Notes under the pieces: generated by a model
Told to the model about the DNA's origin: nothing
The model's database searches: none
The model's input: the letters and a program-made list of their open reading frames with translations, nothing else
DNA from: an uncultured Dorea sp.
Lineage (GTDB): Bacteria; Bacillota; Clostridia; Lachnospirales; Lachnospiraceae
DNA length: 34,648 nucleotides
Direction of reading: 5' to 3'
Assembly: GCA_910579925.1 (NCBI GenBank)
Contig: CAJTVY010000039.1
Coordinates: 1 to 34,648 of the forward strand
Part shown: piece by piece, positions 1 to 7,168 of the stretch
Layout of the letters: each line of letters starts with the position of its first letter
Position numbering within the stretch: the stretch's first letter is position 1
Program-made: the position numbers and the translations under genes

Positions 1-36
1 TTTAGTAACAAAAAATGCCGTATTTATGCGGCTTGT

Positions 37-53
37 GGCGTTTCGCAAACGCC
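37..53. other. Short hairpin upstream of the toxin gene
   Basis: GGCGTTT and AAACGCC form a perfect 7-bp stem around a CGC loop, 13 bases before the ribosome binding site of the small toxin gene. A second GC-containing stem lies just upstream (GCCG...CGGC, near 17-32). Folded 5' leaders that limit translation are known in type I toxin mRNAs, so this may belong to the toxin leader. The transcription start was not identified. Confidence 0.45.
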
Positions 54-82
54 TATTTGAGAAAAGAAGGGAGGTGGTGCAG

Positions 83-178
83 ATGAGTACATACGAAGTT
101 TTAAGCCTGCTATTTTTAGGCGGTTCGTTCCTCGTTGCATTGCTTGCCTATATAGATAGGAACAACAAGCGAAAATAA
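83..178 (+). CDS. Small holin-like toxin (type I TA, TxpA/Hol_Tox-like)
   Basis: This gene encodes a 31-residue peptide: short polar start (MSTYEVL), one hydrophobic helix (about residues 6-24) and a charged tail ending DRNNKRK. That plan, and the MSTYE start, match the putative holin-like toxins (TxpA/Hol_Tox family) of Firmicutes, which insert in the membrane and are silenced by an antisense RNA. The ribosome binding site GGGAGGTGG (69-77) lies 5 bases before ATG and is unusually strong. An oppositely directed promoter and a hairpin over the 3' end (next entries) give the expected antitoxin. Such modules are frequent on prophages, and an endolysin gene follows. Family membership is by pattern recognition; toxicity is inferred. 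Confidence 0.72.
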   Translation: MSTYEVLSLLFLGGSFLVALLAYIDRNNKRK

Positions 179-264
179 ATAAGCCTACCTTGTAATCTTG
201 GCGGATTAGGTAGGCTTATTGTCAATCCATGAGGCTAACCACTTTGTGGGCGGTTATCTCTTCT
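170..264 (-). ncRNA. Putative antisense RNA antitoxin (RatA-like)
   Basis: A minus-strand promoter at 271-299 would start an RNA near base 264 and run leftward. It first meets a hairpin (AACC..GGTT arms around 232-256), then the 13-bp stem at 178-220, where it should end. The product would be about 90-100 nt and fully complementary to the 3' end of the toxin transcript, the geometry of TxpA/RatA-type systems. The ends are predicted from promoter and stem positions, not measured. Confidence 0.6.
178..220. terminator. Bidirectional hairpin at the toxin 3' end
   Basis: A perfect 13-bp inverted repeat (AATAAGCCTACCT at 178-190 and its complement at 208-220) encloses a 17-base loop and begins at the last base of the toxin stop codon. 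On the minus strand the stem is followed by TATTTTCG, a fair terminator tail for the antisense RNA. On the plus strand it can end the toxin mRNA. It is also the natural contact point between toxin mRNA and antitoxin RNA. Confidence 0.7.
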
Positions 265-270
265 GTTTGT

Positions 271-299
271 ATTATATGATAAATTGAATAAGATTGCAA
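271..299 (-). promoter_or_regulatory. Promoter of the antisense RNA
   Basis: On the minus strand: TTGCAA (294-299), a 17-base spacer, then a perfect TATAAT (271-276). It points towards the toxin gene and no open frame follows it, so a noncoding antisense transcript is the simplest explanation. Confidence 0.7.
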
Positions 300-310
300 T
301 GTAAAATTTG

Positions 311-345
311 GAGAGCCCCAAAATTGAGCGGGCTTTCTTTTTTTT
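311..345 (+). terminator. Rho-independent terminator
   Basis: GAGAGCCC (311-318) pairs with GGGCTTTC (330-337), with one G-T pair, and is followed by a run of eight T. It separates the toxin module from the endolysin gene and argues that the endolysin does not start at the GTG at 346, which lies directly after the T-run. Confidence 0.75.
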
Positions 346-384
346 GTGCCGGCGCAAACGCTGGCGGGAAGGATGTGGAAAGCT

Positions 385-1320
385 ATGAGTTGTACAGTTG
401 AACAGCTGATGAAGAAATGCGAACTCGCACTATCGCAGAAATGGCAGTATGTCTATGGTGCAAAGGGAACCGTGTTGAGCAGGGCGCAGATCGACGCATT
501 GCGGAATCTGTACGGATCCAACTGCGTGTGGTGGTCGGACAGCAACAAGGCGGGTAAGATCTGTTGTGACTGCAGCGGGCTGCCCGCCTCTGCAACGGGA
601 GTGATCCGTGGATCGGCACAGTACAAGTCCACGGCTGTAGAATGCTATCCCATCAGCCAGAGAAAGCCGCATATGAGAGGATGGGGCGTCTGGATGTCCG
701 GCCACATCGGTATCTACGACGGGAACGGAGGTTATTACGCCATGGACGGTTCCGCCCGTAATATGGTACACTACCCATTGTCAAAGAATAAATTTACCCA
801 CATTATCAAGCTGTGTGACGTGGATTACGGGGAGGGCGCAAGCACGGGCAAAGCACCGGCCGCCATTCCAAGCGGAGGATCTTACAATGCGCTTGTTAAT
901 TTTACCTATTCCGTGCGAACAGAAGACGGGAAGATCTTGCCGGATGTAATAAATTTTGCCGATTATGCAGGGATTCGGGGGAAGCGGATCACGGATATGG
1001 CGATTCGGTGTGATAAGGGAAGCTTATGGTACCAGGTGCATATCCTTGGAGGTGACTGGCTGCCAAAAGTATCCGGGTGCAACTGGAATGACTCGGAGAA
1101 CGGCTTCGCAGGCGATCATAAGCCGATCGACGCAGTGAGGGTATATTACAATACCCCAGATGATATCGTGAGTCAGCAGGGATATCAGAAAGCGCAGTAC
1201 CGTGTAAGCCCCGTAAATAGGGATTATTACGGCTGGCAGTACGATGATGAGGTTGACGAGATCCAGGATGGCTATGCTGGTTGTTTCGGCAAGGCCATTG
1301 ATCGGATCCAGTTGTTCTGA
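385..1320 (+). CDS. Phage-type endolysin, NlpC/P60-like peptidase
   Basis: This 311-aa protein is probably a peptidoglycan-cutting cysteine hydrolase. An N-terminal catalytic domain (about 1-140) has the Cys motif CDCSGL (Cys63) and the His motif SGHIGIYDG (His107), as in NlpC/P60-like lysins. Residues about 160-311 form a second part ending in an aromatic/Asp-rich stretch (YGWQYDDE..GYAGCFGKAIDRIQ) typical of C-terminal wall-binding modules of clostridial phage lysins. There is no signal peptide, as expected for a holin-dependent enzyme. ATG 385 is chosen because ATG 373 sits directly on the GGGAAGG at 366-372, which is about 12 bases from 385; the start is uncertain. No other phage structural gene follows, so this is a prophage end or remnant. 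Confidence 0.75.
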   Translation: MSCTVEQLMKKCELALSQKWQYVYGAKGTVLSRAQIDALRNLYGSNCVWWSDSNKAGKICCDCSGLPASATGVIRGSAQYKSTAVECYPISQRKPHMRGWGVWMSGHIGIYDGNGGYYAMDGSARNMVHYPLSKNKFTHIIKLCDVDYGEGASTGKAPAAIPSGGSYNALVNFTYSVRTEDGKILPDVINFADYAGIRGKRITDMAIRCDKGSLWYQVHILGGDWLPKVSGCNWNDSENGFAGDHKPIDAVRVYYNTPDDIVSQQGYQKAQYRVSPVNRDYYGWQYDDEVDEIQDGYAGCFGKAIDRIQLF

Positions 1321-1385
1321 TATATGGAAAAATTAATCAAAATTCGACACAATTCGTAACGGGAAATTACAGGTAAAAACAAACG

Positions 1386-1406
1386 GTTAGCGACACGTTA
1401 GCGACA
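1386..1406. repeat. Tandem pair of GTTAGCGACA
   Basis: The 10-mer GTTAGCGACA occurs at 1386-1395 and 1397-1406, one base apart, in AT-rich DNA after the endolysin. An 11-bp period fits a protein binding one face of the helix. The position at a possible prophage edge makes an integrase arm site one reading and a host operator another; the sequence cannot decide. Confidence 0.6.
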
Positions 1407-1411
1407 AAAAC

Positions 1412-1434
1412 AACGGAAATACGCCGTTTCCGTT
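1412..1434. repeat. Inverted repeat AACGGAAA / TTTCCGTT
   Basis: A perfect 8-bp inverted repeat with a 7-base centre (1412-1419, 1427-1434), 5 bases after the GTTAGCGACA pair. There is no T-run, so it is not an obvious terminator. It could be a protein site or part of an attachment region. Confidence 0.5.
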
Positions 1435-1459
1435 AACATCTCTTAACAATTCCTTAATA
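1433..1459 (+). promoter_or_regulatory. Three phased TTAACA-type repeats upstream of promoter
   Basis: TTAACA at 1433-1438 and 1443-1448 and TTAATA at 1454-1459 recur every 10-11 bases and end two bases before the -35 box. Direct hexamer repeats at one helical turn are the usual layout of OmpR/PhoP-family response regulator sites, so this may be an activator site for the wall hydrolase gene. The regulator is unknown. Confidence 0.45.
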
Positions 1460-1461
1460 TA

Positions 1462-1490
1462 TTGAAAAAAATACCAGATAGTGCTAAAAT
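1462..1490 (+). promoter_or_regulatory. Promoter of the glucosaminidase gene
   Basis: TTGAAA (1462-1467), a 17-base spacer and TAAAAT (1485-1490), 57 bases before the ATG at 1547. Spacing and hexamers fit a sigma-A type promoter. Confidence 0.65.
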
Positions 1491-1546
1491 TAAAAGCGTA
1501 CCAGCAGACACACGATCATTTAATAAGGGGACAAAGGAGGAGTAGA

Positions 1547-4213
1547 ATGCGAAGAATAAGAAGATTTCTGGTACTTACACTTCTTATATGCCTTGGCGCA
1601 GCCATGCCGGGCATAAAGAGTTATGCAGAGGAAACGTCAGGGGAGCAGGCTTCTGCAGGTTTAGAGGACGAGAACCCTCAGCGTCTTGATTCAGTTACGG
1701 CCATGGACGAAGACGGTAACATTTTTGAGGTGGACGAAGAGGGCGGAGAACTGGACGACCCGGGAATCGCAGCGTTTTCACGGGATGCGTCTGTGAAAGT
1801 AGTCAATTTTAAGACGAAAGGCAATGCAATTACAGAATATAAGGAATTCCAGACCGGAGCGGCGGGCTATACCAACGGGGCCTATGGAGCGGATGCCGCC
1901 TATCTGGGAACGTCTGGCAGTAAGGTTCGTTTCATGCTGTCCGGTGTCGTGGGAGAAGTGGCGGCAGAGGAAGTCCAGGTGGTGGATTTCGCCTCAGCCG
2001 GGTCTGTCAGCTATTATGCGGCAGAGGGCGGAAGGCTTCGCCATTACATCACCCAGGATATGTCAAAGACAAAACATGCAACATCTCTGGATAACGGCAA
2101 TGCGCCGTCATATCTGCAGGCAGGGACAGAGTATTACAGTTATGACGGTCATTATTTCTACACGGATTACGGCACGATGCTTACAGATTATCAGAACGGG
2201 ACGCGTTCTGCTTCCGTGAATCCGGGGAATCCTTATTATAATTATTACCAGTATCTGCCGTTTCGCAGCAGGACGTCTTATAGTAGTGGGGAACTTGACA
2301 GTCTGATTGGGGGAAAGACGACTGGTTCATCAAAACTGAAGAATACTGGAAATTATTTCACCGGCAGCCAAAATCAATATGGTGTTAACGCCCTTATCAT
2401 GGTAGGGATCGGAGCCAATGAAAGCGGATGGGGGACAAGCAGCATTTGTCAGAATAAGAATAATCTTTTCGGGTTAAACGCCGTAGACTCATCGCCGGGA
2501 ACCAGCGCCAGTACATACGCAAGCGTGGAAGAATGTATCCGGCAGTTTGCGGATGGCTGGATGTCCAGGAAATACTTAGATCCTAAAAGCGGAGTCTATA
2601 AAGGTGGATTTCTTGGAAATAAGGCCAGCGGAGTTAATGTAAAATATGCCTCTGACCCGTACTGGGGCGAGAAAGCGGCCAACATTATCTGGGGACTTGA
2701 CCAGACCGGAGGAAGCCGGGATGCCAATTCTTATACCATAGGTATTAAAGATACGCTTGCCACAGGACATACCAGCGTGAACGTACGAAACCAGAGTAAT
2801 CAGTCCGGGGTGAGTCTGTATAAGACCGGTACATCTTCTAATTATGCCGTGCTGATTCAGGATCAGAATCTGGAGAACGGATATTACAGGATTCAGAGTG
2901 ATGCGGTGCTCAACAGCGACCGGTCAGGTGTAAAGACCGGGACAGGAGAGTATGATTTTGACCAGATGTATGCATATATGCATTCCGATTATGTAGCGGT
3001 TGTCAGTCAGGGGAAGAATGTGGCGGCTAAGAAAGAACTGCAGTCTGTGAACATCAGTCAGGCTCCGGCAAAGATCGCATATACTGCGGGCGAGATATTT
3101 GATCCTTCAGGTATGGCTGTGACGGCCGGCTTTAATGACGGTACCCAGGAGGATGTGACGGGAGCTGTTTCTTACAGCCAGGAGCCATTACAGGCAGGAA
3201 TAGAAAGTATTTCAGTATCCTATACATATGAAGAAACAACGAAATCAGCAGAGCAGGCAATTACGGTGACAGATCCGGCGGCCGATCCGGATTCGACACC
3301 GGGACCGGATACAACGCCAGGAACAGACGGAGAGCCAGACCCGACACCGGGAACAGACGGGGCACCGACACCGGAACCGGTAACAACGCCAGGAACAGAC
3401 GGGGCACTGACACCGGGACCGGTAACAACGCCAGGAACGGACGAGGCACCGACACCGGGACCGGATACAACGCCAGGAGCAGACGGAGAGCCAGATCCGG
3501 CGCCAGGAACAGACGGGGCACCGACACCAGGGCCAGGTACAACGCCAGGAGCAGATGGGGCACCGACACCGGGAGCAGATGGAGAGCCAGATCCGACACC
3601 GGGAACAGAGGGAACACCGTCAGTCCCGGGTTCCACGCCGGACTCAGATGCGACACAGATAGAACCTCCTGTTCCAGATTCGACAGAAAAGCCGGAAGCG
3701 GCGCCAGCGCCTGTCGTTAAAAATGAAAGTACAGGCATCTGGATCCAGGGTGAAATCAGCGATGGGACAGAATGTAAGGTTCAGATCATTGCAAAGGATT
3801 CTGAGCAGTACCGGTCTTATATAGAACCGGTCAAAGACAGAGTGATCCTTGGCGTATACGATATTGAACTGACAACGAAACAGGCAGAAGGAGAGACTGT
3901 GGAACTAGGCTTCCCGGTTGGGGAACAATATAACGGAAAACAGGCAGTCGTTCTTCATTATGACAGCAGTAAGGGAATGGAGAAATTTACCCCTGTTGTA
4001 AAGAACGGGCAGGTAGTCGTAACCGTGTCAGGCTTCTCTCCATACGTGGTGGCGTTGGATGAAATCGGGACCGGGAATAGCGGTAACGAGAAAAAAGCGC
4101 CGAAGACAGGAGATGAAAGCCAGGTTGTCATGTGGGCAGTATTCCTTGCATTATCAACGTCCGAAATCATTTATCTGGGTCTGTACAGGAAAAGAAGACG
4201 CATGGAATCATAG
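1547..4213 (+). CDS. Secreted glucosaminidase with Pro/Thr/Gly spacer and APKTG sorting signal
   Basis: An 888-aa surface protein. ATG 1547 follows AAAGGAGG (1533-1540) at 6 bases. A signal peptide (RRIRRFLVLTLLICL, cleavage probably near SYA-EE) leads to a region of unknown fold. Next is a glucosaminidase-type domain (about residues 255-400) with GIGANESGWG, where Glu292 is the likely catalytic acid, and NKNNLFGLNA, typical of wall-cutting N-acetylglucosaminidases (PF01832-like). Residues about 498-578 resemble a bacterial Ig-like (Big_3) domain, followed by a low-complexity spacer of TPGTDG/APTPGP repeats (about 580-695) and a further folded domain. The end is APKTG (851-855), a hydrophobic helix and RKRRR, a cell-wall anchor signal. 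Its Ala-Pro start resembles the (S/P/N)PxTG motifs of some clostridial sortases rather than LPxTG. Likely role: peptidoglycan remodelling at the cell surface. Confidence 0.85.
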   Translation: MRRIRRFLVLTLLICLGAAMPGIKSYAEETSGEQASAGLEDENPQRLDSVTAMDEDGNIFEVDEEGGELDDPGIAAFSRDASVKVVNFKTKGNAITEYKEFQTGAAGYTNGAYGADAAYLGTSGSKVRFMLSGVVGEVAAEEVQVVDFASAGSVSYYAAEGGRLRHYITQDMSKTKHATSLDNGNAPSYLQAGTEYYSYDGHYFYTDYGTMLTDYQNGTRSASVNPGNPYYNYYQYLPFRSRTSYSSGELDSLIGGKTTGSSKLKNTGNYFTGSQNQYGVNALIMVGIGANESGWGTSSICQNKNNLFGLNAVDSSPGTSASTYASVEECIRQFADGWMSRKYLDPKSGVYKGGFLGNKASGVNVKYASDPYWGEKAANIIWGLDQTGGSRDANSYTIGIKDTLATGHTSVNVRNQSNQSGVSLYKTGTSSNYAVLIQDQNLENGYYRIQSDAVLNSDRSGVKTGTGEYDFDQMYAYMHSDYVAVVSQGKNVAAKKELQSVNISQAPAKIAYTAGEIFDPSGMAVTAGFNDGTQEDVTGAVSYSQEPLQAGIESISVSYTYEETTKSAEQAITVTDPAADPDSTPGPDTTPGTDGEPDPTPGTDGAPTPEPVTTPGTDGALTPGPVTTPGTDEAPTPGPDTTPGADGEPDPAPGTDGAPTPGPGTTPGADGAPTPGADGEPDPTPGTEGTPSVPGSTPDSDATQIEPPVPDSTEKPEAAPAPVVKNESTGIWIQGEISDGTECKVQIIAKDSEQYRSYIEPVKDRVILGVYDIELTTKQAEGETVELGFPVGEQYNGKQAVVLHYDSSKGMEKFTPVVKNGQVVVTVSGFSPYVVALDEIGTGNSGNEKKAPKTGDESQVVMWAVFLALSTSEIIYLGLYRKRRRMES
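3283..3621 (+). repeat. Degenerate coding repeats (TPGTDG / APTPGP units)
   Basis: GC-rich repeats built from short units encoding TPGTDG, EPDPTPG and APTPGPVTTPG in irregular order. They form an extended, acidic, proline-rich spacer between the Ig-like domain and the C-terminal domain of the glucosaminidase. Unit number is likely to vary between strains through slippage or recombination, and the region is prone to misassembly. Confidence 0.85.
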
Positions 4214-4229
4214 AGGGAAAATAATGGAA

Positions 4230-4267
4230 AAAGAAAGGGGCTGATCAGATGACCGGTCCCTTTCTTT
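4230..4267 (+). terminator. Terminator after the glucosaminidase gene
   Basis: AAAGAAAGGG (4230-4239) and CCCTTTCTTT (4258-4267) are perfect complements. The inner bases extend the stem, and the 3' arm itself is T-rich. It starts 16 bases after the stop codon and immediately precedes the broken amidase gene, so that gene has little leader left. Confidence 0.6.
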
Positions 4268-4280
4268 GAGATCGGTTATT

Positions 4281-5043
4281 ATGAGAAAAAGTGTGAAATG
4301 GATGATTGTTTTTCTGATTCTGGCAGGAATGCTGTTTGCCTGGAGATATCTGGCCAGGCCGGAGGTAAAATCAGCGGAAGGACCAGAGGAAAGTAGTGTG
4401 AAAGAAGCCGATTCAGAGAGAGGAGATGAAAAAGCGGGGAGAGCGGATGGGATGTGGCTGCAGTCCAGACTTCTGAAAGTAATGAGCGGGAAGAAGATTT
4501 TTCCTATACTGATTTTCTGGAAGATGCTGAATTAAGGCAATATGAGTATCGGGTGGACGTAAAGGTAAAGGATGAAGAAACGTATGAGGCCGTAGAGGGG
4601 AAATCTGTCTTAGCCAGCAATATTCTGATCTGCATTGATCCAGGGCATTACGAGGGGAAAAATGCAGTAGATCCAGAAGGAGTGGCATATACGGAAGGTG
4701 ATTTTACATTAGAACTTGCCTTAGAGCTGCGAAAACTTTTAAAAGAAGATTATGGAATTACGGCCTGCCTGACCAGAGATTCGGGAACCATCAATATGGG
4801 GGGGGGCTACTGAAACAGCCAGGAACGATCTGTTATCGGACGGACTGGAACGGCGATTATTACGGAGTGCTCAGAGGAGCGGCCAGTGTGGGCGTGCCGG
4901 GGATGATCATTGAACACGGTTTCCATACGGTTCCTGTGATGCGCAGTCTGGCGGCTCAAGGGACGTTAAAGGTACAATGGGCGAGAGCGGATGCAGAAGG
5001 AATTGCAGAAGGTTTTGGCCTTTTGAAAGGAATGGAGGAATAG
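4281..5043 (+). pseudogene. Disrupted N-acetylmuramoyl-L-alanine amidase (Amidase_3)
   Basis: Three frames together encode pieces of one secreted wall amidase. Frame 1 (from ATG 4281) has a signal/anchor helix (KWMIVFLILAGMLFAWRYLA) and an acidic linker. A shift near 4430-4454 moves to frame 2, which carries ICIDPGHYEG (first zinc ligand His) and CLTRDSGTIN. After nine G at 4798-4806 the frame stops at 4811. Frame 3 then continues from about 4813 with QPGTICYRTDWNGDYYGVLRG...IIEHGFHT (catalytic Glu) to a stop at 5041-5043. About 60-100 residues expected between the last two pieces are missing, including the usual SxHxN zinc ligand. So there are at least one frameshift and one internal deletion, and activity is unlikely. 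No good ribosome binding site precedes 4281. Sequencing or assembly error at the G-run should be excluded. Confidence 0.8.
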
Positions 5044-5046
5044 AAA

Positions 5047-7071
5047 ATGTTTTGTAGCAGATGTGGAAATGAACTTCCAGAGGGGGCGAAGTTCTGTACG
5101 AATTGCGGTGCGCATCTGAACGGTGAGAATAACCGTCCGAAAGAAAACAGCGGTCCGAAAGAAAACGGCGGCGGTCCGAAAAAGAGCGCCAGGATAGTGA
5201 TCGGTGCGGCGGCCGGGGTTCTGGTTGTCGCATTAATATGCGGTGTTGTTTACGCAACCGCAGGATTGAACAGCCAGAAGAAGAAACTGGAGGCTGTTAT
5301 CCAAAAAGCTGAGATCGAAGAGTATAATGAAAGGATGGACCGGGTTGCTGCAAGATGGGATTCCCTTGGAATTACTGAGGTTTTGGAAAAAAGAGAAGTT
5401 CTGGAGGATTTAGAAGATATAAAGGACGACGTGGAAACATTTCAGAAGTGCGCAAAAGAAGTAAAGACGCTTGAGGATGAAAAAGAAAAATATCACCTGG
5501 ATGACAGTACTTACAGCGCTTATGAGAAGATCCTTGAAGAGTGCGGGAAGGCGGTGAAGGACAAGGCGGCGGACGAGGCTGTTTCTTTGTTGGAAGAGGC
5601 GGAAGATACGCTGGATGAGTTAATAGAATCTAATGACGACTACATAGAGGAGATGGTTGAGACCTATGAGGCGGCCGATCTTTCGGAAGCAGAGACGGAA
5701 GAAGCTTCTGTTTTTCAGGAATATATGGATAAGATCAGCAAGCTTACAGAGGATGAGAAGAGAGATTACCAGTCTATTAAGAAGGCCTTTGAGGAGATGA
5801 ACGAGGTGGCCTGCCTGTATATCGACCCTGAAAATCCGTTGGAGATCAGTATTCAGCAGGTAGACGCAACAGAGTTTCCAAAGGTAAAATTATATCTGAA
5901 TATAAAAGATCCAAGCACAGGGACTGTTCCAGATGATTTAAAGAATGGTATGTTCTATATCAAGAAAGAAGATGCCAATGCAGATTACGTGAAGCAGGAA
6001 ATCTCTACGGTCAATCAGTTAAATGAGCTGGAGGCCCTGTATGTGGATATGGTTGCCGATGTCAGCGGAAGTATGGACGGCAATCCACTGGATGAGGCCA
6101 AAAGGATCATGTGCAATTTTGTAAACAGCGTCCAGTTTTCGGCGGGCGACATGGTGGAACTGACATCATTTGCGACAGGGGTCCGTCTGGAACAGGAATT
6201 CTGTAATGATGCGATGCTTCTGAACAACAGGATCAACAATCTGTATACTGGGGACATGACCAGCCTGTATGATGCCCTGTATACCTCTGTAGAACGGGTT
6301 GCTTCCAGGTCTGGAGCACGCTGCGTCATTGCATTTACGGATGGAAACGATAATTACAGTAGTTGTACAAGGGATACCGTTATAAATACGGCTCAGAGAT
6401 ATCATGTTCCGATCTTTATTATCGGGATTGGCACAAGCGATTATTCCGACGTAAGTTATATTGCGCAGCAGACCGGCGGCGCATATTATAATGCCTATGA
6501 CGTGTATTCCATGGACAGCATCTATGAAGAAATCTATCGGATGGAAAAAGAGATGTATCTGATAGAATTTGAAGATCGTACAGGGGCTGAAATTACCGAC
6601 CTGTCGAAGATTAAAACGGGTTATCGCAGCATGGAATACGGCGGGGAATGCCAGTATTCTTACACGCCGAATATATTGTTAAGTGTGAGCGGCGCCAGTA
6701 TTTACAAGGATGGGCCAAAAGAAGTAGTAGAGCGATACCTGAAAGGATTCGACGATGCCATGACCATGTCTGATTTTTCATATATTTCAGACTGCTTAAA
6801 GCCAGGAAGCCCGATTTATGAGGAGCAGAAAGCGTATGTACAGAGAGATATAAAAGAACAGCTGGATTCCTTTGAAATCGTATCTGTGGATTACAGTGAT
6901 CACAATCACTGTGTGGTTATGACAAGAGAGACATATTTTGTCCAGGTTGGAGATAAGCCTTTGCAGTTAATGACCCAGGAATGTCAGTATGCGGTCGAAA
7001 ATGATGGAAGCGGCTGGAAACTGACGTCTTTTGCAGGAGAAATCCATGTTACATCAAGGATTAAGCAGTAA
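5047..7071 (+). CDS. Zinc-ribbon, single-pass membrane protein with VWA domain
   Basis: A 674-aa protein with a clear order of parts. Residues 3-21 hold an N-terminal zinc ribbon (Cys3, Cys6, Cys17, Cys20). A Gly/Pro/Lys linker leads to one transmembrane helix (about 50-70). An acidic, mostly helical, probably coiled-coil stretch follows (about 75-265). A von Willebrand A domain (about 330-500) has a complete metal site: DVSGS (Asp338, Ser340, Ser342), Thr405 and Asp432. The C-terminal 110 residues look like an NTF2/TcaA-type domain. The ribbon should be cytoplasmic and the VWA domain outside. The ribbon-TM-extracellular plan recalls TcaA-like envelope proteins; VWA domains usually bind protein partners through Mg2+. 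GGAGG at 5034-5038 precedes ATG and overlaps the end of the amidase remnant. Function unknown, perhaps envelope sensing or adhesion. Confidence 0.8.
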   Translation: MFCSRCGNELPEGAKFCTNCGAHLNGENNRPKENSGPKENGGGPKKSARIVIGAAAGVLVVALICGVVYATAGLNSQKKKLEAVIQKAEIEEYNERMDRVAARWDSLGITEVLEKREVLEDLEDIKDDVETFQKCAKEVKTLEDEKEKYHLDDSTYSAYEKILEECGKAVKDKAADEAVSLLEEAEDTLDELIESNDDYIEEMVETYEAADLSEAETEEASVFQEYMDKISKLTEDEKRDYQSIKKAFEEMNEVACLYIDPENPLEISIQQVDATEFPKVKLYLNIKDPSTGTVPDDLKNGMFYIKKEDANADYVKQEISTVNQLNELEALYVDMVADVSGSMDGNPLDEAKRIMCNFVNSVQFSAGDMVELTSFATGVRLEQEFCNDAMLLNNRINNLYTGDMTSLYDALYTSVERVASRSGARCVIAFTDGNDNYSSCTRDTVINTAQRYHVPIFIIGIGTSDYSDVSYIAQQTGGAYYNAYDVYSMDSIYEEIYRMEKEMYLIEFEDRTGAEITDLSKIKTGYRSMEYGGECQYSYTPNILLSVSGASIYKDGPKEVVERYLKGFDDAMTMSDFSYISDCLKPGSPIYEEQKAYVQRDIKEQLDSFEIVSVDYSDHNHCVVMTRETYFVQVGDKPLQLMTQECQYAVENDGSGWKLTSFAGEIHVTSRIKQ

Positions 7072-7099
7072 ACAGAGAGTTTTCAAAATATAAACCTGA

Positions 7100-7138
7100 C
7101 CCTTTGGAGCACGTAAATGATATTCCAAGGGGTTTTTT
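7100..7138 (+). terminator. Terminator after the VWA gene
   Basis: CCCTTTGGA (7100-7108) pairs with TCCAAGGGG (7124-7132; one T-G pair), followed by six T. It lies 28 bases after the stop codon. Confidence 0.85.
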
Positions 7139-7168
7139 ATTGGGAAACTTCATTCCTTAAATTCTGAC

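Noticed and set aside
346..384. Start of the endolysin at GTG 346
   Set aside because: The codon lies directly behind a terminator T-run and has no ribosome binding site.
3283..3621. Possible CRISPR-like repeats
   Set aside because: Units are irregular, in frame, without unique spacers of constant length, and encode a protein spacer.
3220..3738. Minus-strand open frames over the Pro/Thr repeats
   Set aside because: They are low-complexity mirror translations of the plus-strand repeat region and have no sensible start context.
4454..4813. A separate small gene with the DPGHYEG motif
   Set aside because: It is the middle part of a muramoyl-alanine amidase with matching pieces in adjacent frames on both sides, so a broken gene is simpler.
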